A stretch of 64,000 bases of DNA from positions 18,750,015 to 18,814,014 of the forward strand of contig JAMXIF010000048.1 in the NCBI GenBank assembly GCA_028583685.1, given 5' to 3'. This DNA is from Petaurus breviceps papuanus (lineage: Eukaryota; Chordata; Mammalia; Diprotodontia; Petauridae). The notes beneath the pieces are model-generated. The model saw only the letters and a list, made by a program, of their open reading frames with translations. It did no database searches and was not told the origin of the DNA. Below are positions 10,501-22,500 of the stretch, one piece after another (within the stretch, counting starts at the first letter, position 1; every line of letters starts with the position of its first letter). The position numbers and the translations under genes were made by a program.

Positions 10501-13500
10501 TTAAGCAAAGGTTTTTGCTGAAATTGAGCTAATATTTTTGGAGGTGGTCTCTGAAGCCAAGTTCTAGGTCCAGATGGTAGATTTTTTTTTTTCTATGTCA
10601 GGTAGAGAAAACGGGGTAATGGCAGATGGCAAAATACCCTGCTGGGTCCTGGTTTCCTAGTGGCAGCTAACATTATTCTTTGTTTACAAGGTGCCTGATG
10701 GCTTTGGGAGGGATTGGGAAGGGGTTGCCAACCTGACGAGTGTTCTGTTTTTGTCTAGCTAAGTCCTAACCCCTTGGGCAGTGGCAATCATTAGTGGCTT
10801 CTTTCCTCTTGCCAGATGGTGCTACTCCTTGTCCCTACTCCCACTGGACTGTTGTTGCTGTACCTGCTCCCCTCAGGTTCTCCTTGTGTAGCTCTTCCAG
10901 ACCTTGGAGGAGCCCTCTTTACTCTCCTGGACTGGGAAGGAAAAGGTCAGAGGTCTGGGGTGGGACGATGAGGAGAGTCAGGGAAAAAAGAACCTAAGTA
11001 GACAGCAAGAAGCTTATATACTTGGGAAGCATTTTTGCCTGAGCTAGCCCACCGGAGCCCTCTGTCTGGGACTCCACATGGTTTAATGATGTGTCCTGGG
11101 TTGGTCATCTCCCATTCCACCCAATCTTTTCTGATGCTGAGGCAGAGGCTACCTATTTTTATTGCATCCTTAGCTCCCAGAGTCCAAAAATCATACAGAC
11201 ACCAGGCCAAGGGACATGGAAGATGTAGATGGCTACAGCAGTGGGCCAGGATAGGACAATGACACATAAGGGAGGGCTGGGCAAAGAAAACAGAAGAGTG
11301 AGGAGACTGTGCTTCTCTCTTCAATTTAAAAAAAAGAATGTTGTTGATATAGCCTCACTTTCATTTAAGCCTGCAGTAGGTATGCTAAGAAATAGCTTTA
11401 TAGGGGTGGCTAGGTGGTCCAGTAAATAGAGCACCAGCCCTGGAATCAGAAGGACCTGAGTTCAAATCCAGCCTCAGACACTTAACACTTTCTAGCCATG
11501 TGACCTTGGGCAAGTCACTTAACCCCAAATGCCCTGCCTTCCCCCCTCCAAAAAGCAAAAAAAAAAAAAAAAAGCTTCATGGTATAATATGCTACAAATA
11601 CAGAGAGAAACACGATACTTGATTATCTGAGAGACCTCTGAGCTGATGATACTACAGACCTGCAAAGTGGTGTAGATACTTTGGAAATGAAGATTAAAAT
11701 AAGCAGTTGAGAGAAGCAATTGTGAACTTTTGAATAGTATACTAGAGATCTCTCCAGAGTCAGACATGTGCAGAACCCAACTTCTTTTTTTTTTTTAAGC
11801 AATTGGGGTTAAGTAACTTGCTCAAGGTTACACGGCCAGTTATTTCTGGGTATGGTGCTAAGTATCTGAGCCCGGATTTGATCCCAGGTCATCCCGACTC
11901 TGGGGTCAGTGCTCCTATTCGCTGTGCCACCTGGCTGCCCCCAGAACTCAACTTCTAACATGGCCCTTCATTCCCAATTTCTGCAGCCCTAGAGATTTCT
12001 AAGGGCAGACCCACACACAGAGACACACACACAAAATCAAAGTTATGTATTTTATCTTTTGTAATTTCCTCTATCCCTTGTTAGTTAAAAATTCATCCTG
12101 TGATCATAAAAATGGGATATATACAAATATATATGCAAAAATATTTATAGCAGCTCTTTTTGTGGTGGCAAAGAGTTAGAAATCAAGGGGATGCCCATCA
12201 ATTGGGGAATGGCTAAACAAGTTGTGGTATATGAATGTAATAGTATACTATTATGCTATAAGAAACAAGGAGTAGACAGACTTCATAATAACTTGGAAAG
12301 GCTTATATGAACTTATGTTGAGCGAGGGGAGCAGAAACTGGAGAACACTATACACAATTACAGGCAAACTGTATCTGTGATGACTAACTTTGATAGATTT
12401 GGCTCTTCTCAGCAATGCAAGGTTCTAAGACAACTCCAAAAGATTCATGATGGAAAATGCTATCCACATCCAGAGAAAAAATTACAGAGTCTGAATGCAG
12501 ATCGAAGCAAACTATTTGCTCTCTTTTTCGTTTTGTTTCTTCTTTCTCGTAATTCATTCCATTGGTTATAATTCTTTACAACTTGACTATTGTGAAAATG
12601 TTTAATGTGAAGAACCTATATCGAATTACATGCCATCTTGGGGGAAAGAGGGAAGAGAAAATTTGGAGCTCAAAAACTTGTGGAATTGAATGTTGTAAAC
12701 TAAAAATAAATAAATTTAAAAGGGAAAAAAAATTCATCCTCTACCCATAGATGGAAAAGGTATGTGTGATCTGCTTTTATTCAATTATTTTACTGGTATG
12801 ATATTTAATATTCAGCTCACATATCCCACAACTCTGAATTTATTCTAAAATAAACCTGTACAACTTGAGGCATGGCAAAGGATTTTGGGCAGCCTGAAAT
12901 TCTTTGGTGTGCCCACGGGTCAGAGGTTATACAGGTCTGTTCTAAACTATGTGGTAAGATGTAGGTCTAAACCAGACTGTTTTCCAGTTTTCCCAGCACT
13001 TCTTGCCAAGTAGATTGTTCTTTCCTAGGTAATTTATGTTTCTGAATAGTGACTTATTATAAGTTCAATTACATCTGATTCTTCTTTGCCTGCTTTGTTC
13101 CACTGACCTATTTTTCTGTTGTTGTTGCTGTTGTCAGTACCAAATGCTTTGTATGACTGCTGTTTTAAAAAACAATGTAATACAATATAATAAAATACAA
13201 TATAAGGTCAACCTTCATTCCTACCTTTTTTCATTATTTCCCCTTGTATTCTAAGTCTTTGTTTTCTCTGAAAGAATCAATATAGAGTATTTTGTCTATA
13301 TCTGTAAATATCTGCACATTTGCGTCTATATCTTTGGTAGTTTGGTATAGCAACTTGGTATAAATCTCTACATTAATTTTGATAGTATTGTCATTTTTAC
13401 TAAAATTGGCATGACATGGCCTGACCATGACCAGTTTGAGAATTTTATAATTGTATCTAAACAGGTATTGAGTGTGTTTTAGCAGAATGGCTCCCAGAAG

Positions 13501-16500
13501 ACATATATATAGTGGCTATTTTGAATGAGAATTCATTAGTCTCTTAGATTTTGTTATTATATGAAAAAATGTTGATTTTTTTTGTGGTTTAATTTGTAGC
13601 TTATAACATCACTGAAGCTATTGTCTCAATTAGATGTTTTGCTGAGATTCTATGAGTTTTAAGCAAACCATCATGTCATCACCAAATTGTTCTCTCTAAT
13701 ATTTTTTGATACCCCAATGGATCATCTTCCACATCCCAAGATACATGCTTCCCACTTTAGAAACAACTGATAAAGAAAAGGAACAATGAGGAACACCTAG
13801 AACTGAAACAGAAGAGGAGAAGATCATATCTGGGAAATGAAGCAGTCTTTTTCCCCACAATTCCAAGTTTTTCTCCAAAACACAACTTTCTTTAACACCA
13901 ATATTCTTCCACTTAGGTTGTAAGGCTACAAGTCATTAAATGCCACAATCTCTGAAGAACTGACACTGTAGATCACCCAAAGGAAAATAAAGAAGGGCAC
14001 AGTGTGCTTGGAAACGGTGCAACACATTACAAGTGAATCACACAGAAGTAGCATTAAGCATGTCAGACAAATGTATGTCTGGGGGAAAAAAAGTCAGCCA
14101 AGTCACATAGCAGCAAGGATAGCCTATGTCTTCCACTGATGTCCATGTAATGTCAAAGGATCTAAAAGGCCTCTAGGATATGGAGTGAATCTCCTGTAGC
14201 AGATTTAAAGGATGATGTATATAAGAGTTGAACAGGACAGGCAGACATGGGTAGTTTGTAATTTGCATTGCTATGAAGTACCCATATTGACAGAACCATA
14301 AATCCATCAAAGTATCCAATTAAGACAGCAAAAAGTCAGATAATTCTTTATAGGAAAGTGGCTCCCCAAAATTTTCAATTAATAGCTACACAGGGCTAAC
14401 ACTTTTATTAGGCTTTAAAGTTTACAAATCATTCTACATATACCATCTCATTTGATCCTCACAGCAACCCTGTGAGGCTGGTGCTATTATTATCCCAATT
14501 AAACAGGTACAGAAATAGGCTGAGAGGGGTTAAAGACTTGCCCAGGGATACTTAGTCTGGGCCAGAGCCAAGATGGTGGAGTAAAAATAGGAACTCCACA
14601 TGGCCCCTGTTCAAAACACCTCCAATACCTATAAAATATGACTCTAAACAAATTTTAGAGCTACAGAAATCACAAATCTCCCACTAAAGGCAGCCTGGCA
14701 GGCCAGCGGGAAGGGTCTATCATAGCAAGCTGGGAGCTGAAGCGCAGTCCTGCATGAACCACCTGCTACCAGACCCAGGGCAGCCCCAACCCGTGGCACA
14801 GACTAGCCAGAGCAGACTTCAGGAGAGTGAATCACCAGCAGCTGTGGCGGTATGCAGACTTCTTAACCCATAAACGCCAAAGAGAAAGTAAAAGGTCAGT
14901 AGGGAACTCTGTTGGAACTGACAGAAAAGTGTGGTTCAGCCCCTGACTCAGGGTGAGAGCTGGTAAAGGTGCACTTGCTGCAGCTGCTGCTACTCGGCTG
15001 CCTCCAGAGCTCCTGGCCTGCAGATCACAGGAGAACCAAGTGACCATTCAGAGGGTTATCGCTCTTGCTTTGATCTGTGTTGATTTGGATGGCAGTCTTG
15101 CATGGTGGTCCTGGGGTGTGTGGCCAGTGTGCCAGAGCTTGGAGTGTCTGCAGAGAGGGTGTCTTCCTCATAGTTCTGACAACATCTGCAAAAACCCCAG
15201 CAATTTGGGACATAGCTCTCTACAATCTGGAAGCAGAGTTCTACATGTGGCAAAGAGCTCAAAAGTCAAATAATTGTCTGGTAAGATGAACAAGCAGAGG
15301 AAGTACAATCAAACCATAGAATCCTTTCTTGGGGACAAAAAGGATCAAAACATGGGAGCAGAAAAAGTCAATGAAGTCAAAACTCCCGCATCAAAAGCTT
15401 CCAAGAAAAATATGAGGGGGCGGCCAGGTAGCACAGCGAGTAAGAGCACCAGCTTCAGTGTCAGGATGACCTGGAGATCGAATCCCAGGCTCAGACACTC
15501 AGCACCATACCCAGAAATAAGTGGCCATGTAACCTTGAGCAAGTTACTTAACCCCAATTGCTTAAAAAAAAAAAAAGAAAAATATTAATTGATTACAGGC
15601 CATGGAGGAGCTCAAGAAGGATTTTGAAAATCAAGTAAGAGAAGTGGAGGGAGAATGATGCAAGAAAATCATGAGGGCGGCTAGGTGGTGCAGGAGGATC
15701 CGAGTTAGGTTCCAGCCTCAGACACTTAACACCCACAACGACAAAAAAATTAGACATGTAACCTTGGGCAAGTTACTTAACCCCAATTGCCCCCCAAAAG
15801 GTAAAAAAAAAAAATCATGAAAAGTGATTCAACAGCCTGCTAAAGGAGACCCCAAAAAAATACTGAAAAAAATAACACCATAAAAATAGACTAACTCAAA
15901 TGGCAAAAGACATCCAAAAAGCCAATGAGGAGAAGAATGCCTTAAAAAGTCAAATTGCCCAGATGGAAAAGCAATTTCAAAAATTCACTGAAGAGAATAA
16001 TTTCTACAAAATTAGATTAGCACAAATGGAAGCTAATGACTTTATGAGAAATCAAGATTCTATAAAACAGATCCAAACAAATGAAAAAATAGAAGGCAAT
16101 GTGAAATATCTCATTGGATAGATCCAGAAGAAATCATTTTAAAATTATTGGACTACCTGAAAGCCATGACCAAAAAAAGAGCCTAGATATTATCCCTCAA
16201 GAAATTCTCAAGGAAAACTACCCTGATATTTTAGTACCACAGGGCAAAATGGAAATTGAAAGAATTCACCAATCACCTCTTGAATAAAATCTCAAAAAGG
16301 TCTTTTCATATTTCTAGGAATATCATAGCCAAATTCCTGAGTTCCCAGGTCAAGGAGAAAATATTACAAGCTATCAGGAAGAAACAATTTGAGTATTATG
16401 GAAACATAATCAGGATAACACAAGATTAACAGCTTCTACACTAAGGGATCAAAGGGCTTAGAATGTGATATTCTACAGGTCAAAGGAGCTAGGATTAAAA

Positions 16501-19500
16501 CCAAGAATCACCTACCCAGCAAAACTTCAGGGGAATATATAATGCTTCAGGGGAAAATATGGTCATTCAATGAAATAGAGGACTTTCAAGTATTCTTGAT
16601 GAAAAAACTAGAGCCAAACAGAAAATTTGACTTTCAAATACAAGAAGAAAGAGAAGCATGAGAAGGTAAACAGGGAAAAGAAATCATAAGGAACTTATTA
16701 AAGTTGAACTATTTACATTCCTACACGGAAATATGATAATTGTAACTCATGAGACTTTTCTCATTATAAGGATAGTTGAAGGGAATATATATGTATATGT
16801 AGGTATACATACATACATACGTATATATAGGAGGATGTATGTGTGTATAAATACATATGAGTGTGTGTATATATGTGTGTACATATATACATAGACAGAG
16901 GGCACAGGATCAGTTGAACAGGAAGGGATGATATATAAAAAATAAAATTAAGAGGTGAGAGAGGAATAAAATGAAATGAGAGAAGGAGGAAAGGAGAGAT
17001 AGAATAGGGCAAATTATCTCATATAAAAGAGGCAAGAGAAAACTGTTACAATGGAGGGGAAGAGCGGGAAGGTGAAAGGGAATGGGTCAACCTTACTCTC
17101 ATTGAATTTGGCTTAAGGAGGGAATAACATACACACTCATTTGGGTATCTTACCCTACAGGAAAGTAGGGGGGAAGGGGATAAGAGGGGGGATGATAGAA
17201 GGGAGGGGCAGAATGGAGTAGAGGGTAGTTAGAAGTACATACATTTGAAAAGTGACAGGGTCAAAGTAGAAAATATAATAAGTGGGGGGCAGGATAGGAT
17301 GGAGGGAAATATAGTCTCACACTATAACTACTATGGAAATATTTTGCATAACTACACATGTACAACCTATGTTGAATTGCACTTGTCTTCCCAGTGGGGG
17401 TGGGTGAGGAGGGAAGAAGGGAAAGAATCCGGAAATCAAAGTTTTAAAAACAAATGTTTAGGGGCGGCCAGGTGGCGCAGTGAGTAAGAGCGACCTGGGA
17501 TCGGTTCCAGCCTCAGATACTTAGCACCCACACAAAATAACTGGCCCTGTAACCTTGAGCAAGTTACTTAACTCCAATTGCTTAGGGGCAGCCAGGTGGC
17601 GCAGTGAGTAAGAGTTCCAGCCCCAGCGTTGGGAGACCTGGGATTGGTTCCAGCCTCAGATACTCGGCACCCACACAAAAATAACTGGCTGTGTAACCTT
17701 GAGCAAGTTACTTAACCCCGATTGCTTTAAAAAAATAAAAACAAACGTTTAAAAAAAAAGACTTGCCCGGGTTCACAGAGCTGGTAAGCATCTGAGGCAG
17801 AATTTGAATTCATGTCTTACTTACTCCAAGTCCAATGTTTCATCCACTATGCCAATGAAGCGCTCCACAAATTTTCCTCCAGTGTCCTTCCAATACTACA
17901 TGGTGCCTTAAAAGAGCACATTTAAGGCCTTCTCCCCCTTTTTCATAATCGCCTTATAAAGTTACAGATGAGTAATTGATCTGCATTGGAAGAGGGAATT
18001 TCTACTGATAATGGAAATTCCCTCCAATGAGAAAAAATGGAAGGCATTAATAAATTTTTAAAATCAATTTTGTACTACACTGTCTACACTGATAAAACCA
18101 GAAATCCAGATCATAAAAACAAAAGACAAATATTATTAGTATTTACTTTTATGACCCATTTTGTTCTGCCATAACATCACTTCCTGAGAATTTAAGATTT
18201 TTGATATTTCAATGAGCATTATATTTATATTTTAAACTTTCACATGGATCAATAGCTGTATTTTAGAAAGTTTATAGCTAGAATCACCATATACTTATTG
18301 AAATAATGCTCATATTCTGATGCAAAGATAAGCAACTTATCATACCTTATTAGGGCATGCATTTTGAATTGTTTTTTTTTCCAGTAGTGGAAATGGATTT
18401 GCACCAATAACAATAACAAAAATATAGCCCTTCAAAGTTAGCAAAACATTTTACACACATTAAATTCTCAGAACAACCCTGTGGTGTATCATATTATTTT
18501 CCTCATTTTTCACTTGAAAATAAAGCTCAGAGAAGCTAAATGACTTAACCTTTGGTCACACAGTCTTTAAGTATCAGAGGGAAAAAAATTTAACCCAAGT
18601 CTTCTCAACTCCCAGTCCTGTATTCTATTTACTGTACCACTCTGCTCTCTATACCTTCTCAAATTACATGTGTGTGTTAAAAAAACACATTATTTTCAAG
18701 ATGGTTGACTGAAATTAGGAATGCTAACTGGCAAGAGAAAAACCATGATGATATAAAGCAAAACCATCTTGGCTCACATGGGAGATCAACCCCATAGCTT
18801 CTGTCTGTATTTGAAGTGTGCTCCAGCTACCTGAGCCATCCTAAGGGAAAGAAGAGAAGTAATTTACTTTAAGACCTTTCAGTAAAAAAAAAAAAAAAAA
18901 AAAAAAAGTAGATCCTTTAGAGTATATAAGTGATCTTTGGAGACCTAGAAATTCAGATTTAAGAACCAAAAGGATAACACTGATTCAAGAGTACCAAATA
19001 AGCATTTCAAAAGTTCAGGGATGGGGCAGCTAGGTGGGTGCAGTGAATATAGCACTGGCCCTGTAGTTAGGAGGACTGGAGTTCAAATCTGACCTCAGAC
19101 ACTTAATCTTGTGTAAGTCACTTAACCCCAATTGCCCTGCCTTGCCTCCTCCAAAAAAAAGCAAAAAACAAAACAAAAGTTCAGGGATCCCACTGATTAC
19201 TATCCTAGTTAAGCTACTTTCTCTAGTATGAATGGTCCCATGTAAAAGACACTATTTCTTGCAGTCTAATTTACTTGATCTGTGACAAAAGATAGTACTA
19301 TACATTGTAGAAAGTTAATTTATTTTACAGTAATGTAATTTGTAGGAGAAATTGATGGTTTTTTGGAATTGTTTATTGGGTCAAAAAAATTTAGCAGTAA
19401 AGTTTTCCAAATTTAATAATGCAAAAAAAAAGTTACCTACTTATTTTCCATATGTCATTTTCCTACCAGAGAAACAATTTTAAATCCAGCATTCAAATAG

Positions 19501-22500
19501 TTTCACCTAGAAAGTACCACCACAATTTGGAATCTTCCTTAATCTAATTATATTGGATCAGCCTTCTTCACTGTACCACCACCCCCTTCACCAAGAATCA
19601 GGTGACACAGGAAATGAGGTAACAATTTGTTAAACTAACTGCAAAAATGTGTCTATGCCAAACTTTATGAAGTAAGGAAAAAGTTTCCCTAGTTGAATTA
19701 GAAAGGAAGCTGGTCATTGGTTGGTCAGATTGGCCACACACTTTGTGGCCTTTTGAAACATCAGTCAGGAAACAGCTTTGTGAAGTGTGATCTCTGAACT
19801 TTGGGCAGGGGGTTGAAGGGAGAGGGAGAAGGAAATTTTCTCTCTGGCCCCACAGCAGATGTATTCACATAGAAGGAAACTCTATTTACCCAACAGAAAG
19901 ACACAGTGGGAGCAGAAAACAGCTTCAAACAGAGTGACTTGCGGCTCTATGGTTTTTAAGAGAGAACTAATTCTAGAACCTGAGGGTCAAGATGTGGAGA
20001 GGTACAGTCCAAGGGAGAGCAGCAGAGTGACCCACTCAGCAGAAAGACTAAAGGGAGTACATAGAGGCAGCAGCATGAGGATGTCATGAGAAAAGGGACG
20101 TTGGGGTTCTGTAGTGTGGGAAGCATAGATTTCTTTGGTCACTTGAGTTCCCTAAATTTACAACTGCCATCCTTACTGTACTATTTTTGTATATGCCTTT
20201 GCTTTAAGCTAACTGTACCTACTGACTGACTGCTAAAGGGAAGTATACTGGCAGGGGCTTGTGAACCATACGATATAGTATACAATAGTATAGTATTGTG
20301 AGGGGCAGCTATCTGGCCCCATGAGTAAACTGCCGCCCTGGAGTCAGGAGGACCTGAGTTAGGTTCTAGCCTCAGACACTTAACATCCACACAAAAAATA
20401 ACTAGCCATGTAACCTTGGGCAAATTACTTAATCCCAATTGCCCTCCAAAAGGCAAAACAATTTTAAAAAATAGTATAGTATTGTGAGCAAATACTCTGT
20501 ATTATTATTAGGACCAATATAGTACTTTGAATATGAGAGCTATCCTCCAGGGGCCCACAATGCAAATCTGTGAGTGCTAAATTAGAGAGGTATTCCAAAA
20601 GGAAGTTATATAACCAGATAATTCAACTATGGGATTAAGACATAATTCATCAACTTGACTTTTTAGGCAGGGAGGTAAAGTAAACATTAGTCAGGTAAGA
20701 CTCTGGGTAGAATTCTGCCTCTTGAATTTACTGCCTATGTGACCTTGGGAAAATTATTTCATCTTCCTATGACTCAGTTTCCTTATCTATAAAATGACGG
20801 GGTGGAACAAGATAGACTCTGAGGTTCCTTTTGGCTCTAAATCTATGACTCTATTAGTCCTTCTTAGAACACATGCTAGCTGTGTGACCACAGACAAGTC
20901 ACATAATCATCTGAGCCTCAGTTTCCTCATCTTTAAAATGGGGATGATAATACCTGTAGGAGTCATCTTACCAGGTCCTTGTATCAGAGGAGATAATGCA
21001 TGTAAAAATGCTATGTGAACCTTTAAGCATCATATAAAATGCTGGTTATTATCACTGTGAGATAGAATTCATTTGGACCCCTACTCTATTGCAATCAGTT
21101 ATCGGTTAATTTGATATGATTCCATAGGGGTGGTGATTATAAGTTCCAGAGCTGCGAGCTACAGATTGTAATATCACTTGCGTAATCATAGGAAGCTAGC
21201 TGGAGGCCCTCCACCCTTGTTTTTCCTTGTCATGGTGACCAAGCCCAGTGTGGCAGAGGTGACTCAATTCCATAGAAAGTCCTACATTCTATTTTTGTAC
21301 CTCTGGTTTTGTCCAACATGAGCAGGTAACCATCATATGACCATTTTATGACCACTGAGTCAGTGGAGATGCCCCATGCTTCACCCAATCTGTAATGCCA
21401 CCCCCACGGATATGTCATTTTTGACCCTCAAGAGCAAGGCCTAGCAACCAGTGAGATTCTATATTTTACCCTGCCTCTGTTGCATATTTGAGTATCAAGT
21501 TCTATAAATACAAGGCCCTGGAAGAAGGGGGCATCTCAGATTGCGAGGAAGATCTGAGGTCCACTTCACTGGAAGGTTCCTCTTTAGTAAAGTGTCATTG
21601 GCTCAGAGCTCTGCCTCAGTTTCTCTTACTGTAAACTAGACAATTTTAATCGCCACAAATGGAAATTAACAAGACGCCAATCACAAGCTTTGACTATGAT
21701 GGCTAAAAGTTAGTAGCTTTTGGCTCAATTTCTTTCTCTGCTGAGGATTCATTGTCAACAGGTATAGCTCTCTCCTGGGGTTCTGATTTCACTTACTTGG
21801 TTCTGTCAGAGTGAGTTACTTATTGTCAGATATAACTACATTTTTTGGCCCATTTCACCCAGCAAATGTGCCTGTTGTTTTCAGCCTGTTTTCTCTGTTA
21901 TGGATATGAATGAAGACAGTACTAGGTTTACCTGATAGAAAAAGCAATTAGGCATTCATGTACAGAACTGGAAAGAAATGTCCTCATCACTCCTTGGGAA
22001 CTGATGATCTGGAGTAACTGGGTCATTCCTTTCAAGCTACTGCAGCTGTATAAATGTGGTCTACATACTTCTGTAGTGGGAAAGGCTTAGAGTCAGAGCT
22101 GAAAGGGATCTTAGAATTAGTCCAATCCCCTCATTCCCCAAATGAGTAAAAGTGATTTGCCTAAGATAATACACTAGTTTGAAACTAATTTGATAATATG
22201 ACTTGTTTAAAAAGGCAGCTAGGTGGTGCAGTTTGAAACTAATTTGATAACATGACTTGTTTAAAAAGGCAGCTAGGTAGTGCAGTCGATAAAGTGCAGG
22301 GTCAGATGTCATAAAGATTCATCTTCCTGAGCTGAAATCTAGCTTCAGTCACTTACTAGCTGTGTGACCCTGGGCAAGTCATTTAACCCTGTTTGCTTTA
22401 GTTTCCTCATCTATAAAAATGAGCTGGAGAAGGAAATGACAAATGACTCCAGTATCTTTGCCAACAAAACTCCAAGTGAGGTCACAAAGGGTTGGACACT

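Larger units (their letters stand above)
15286..16662 (+). pseudogene. HAL1-type ORF1 (RNA-binding protein) remnant
   Basis: An N-terminal basic region is followed, after two SINE insertions, by [20 protein letters not shown] and further heptads, the coiled coil that trimerises L1 ORF1p. The 3' part includes TYPAK-like sequence near 16510 (ACCTACCCAGCAAAACTTC), the conserved end of the ORF1p C-terminal domain. In the family this protein coats the element RNA. Here it is broken by insertions and stops. Confidence 0.7.
14547..17756 (+). mobile_element. HAL1-type LINE (L1 5' UTR and ORF1, no ORF2)
   Basis: Opens with GGGCCAGAGCCAAGATGGTGG, a typical L1 5' start. ORF1 begins at the ATG at 15286 ([20 protein letters not shown]), continues through a heptad-rich coiled coil at 15900-16118, and runs into an RRM/C-terminal-like region ending near 16660. 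Only about 800 bases of purine-rich 3' sequence follow, so the roughly 3.8-kb ORF2 is absent, as in HAL1 elements. Target duplications AAAGACTTGCCC(A/C)GG at 14532-14546 and 17757-17771 bound it. Two SINEs sit in ORF1 and a SINE dimer near the tail. ORF1 also has at least one stop (16119-16121), so it is dead. Confidence 0.82.

Noticed and set aside
10947-11324. 125-codon open frame, minus strand, in the GC-richer block
   Set aside because: No domain and no splice-compatible context. Higher GC alone lengthens chance open frames.
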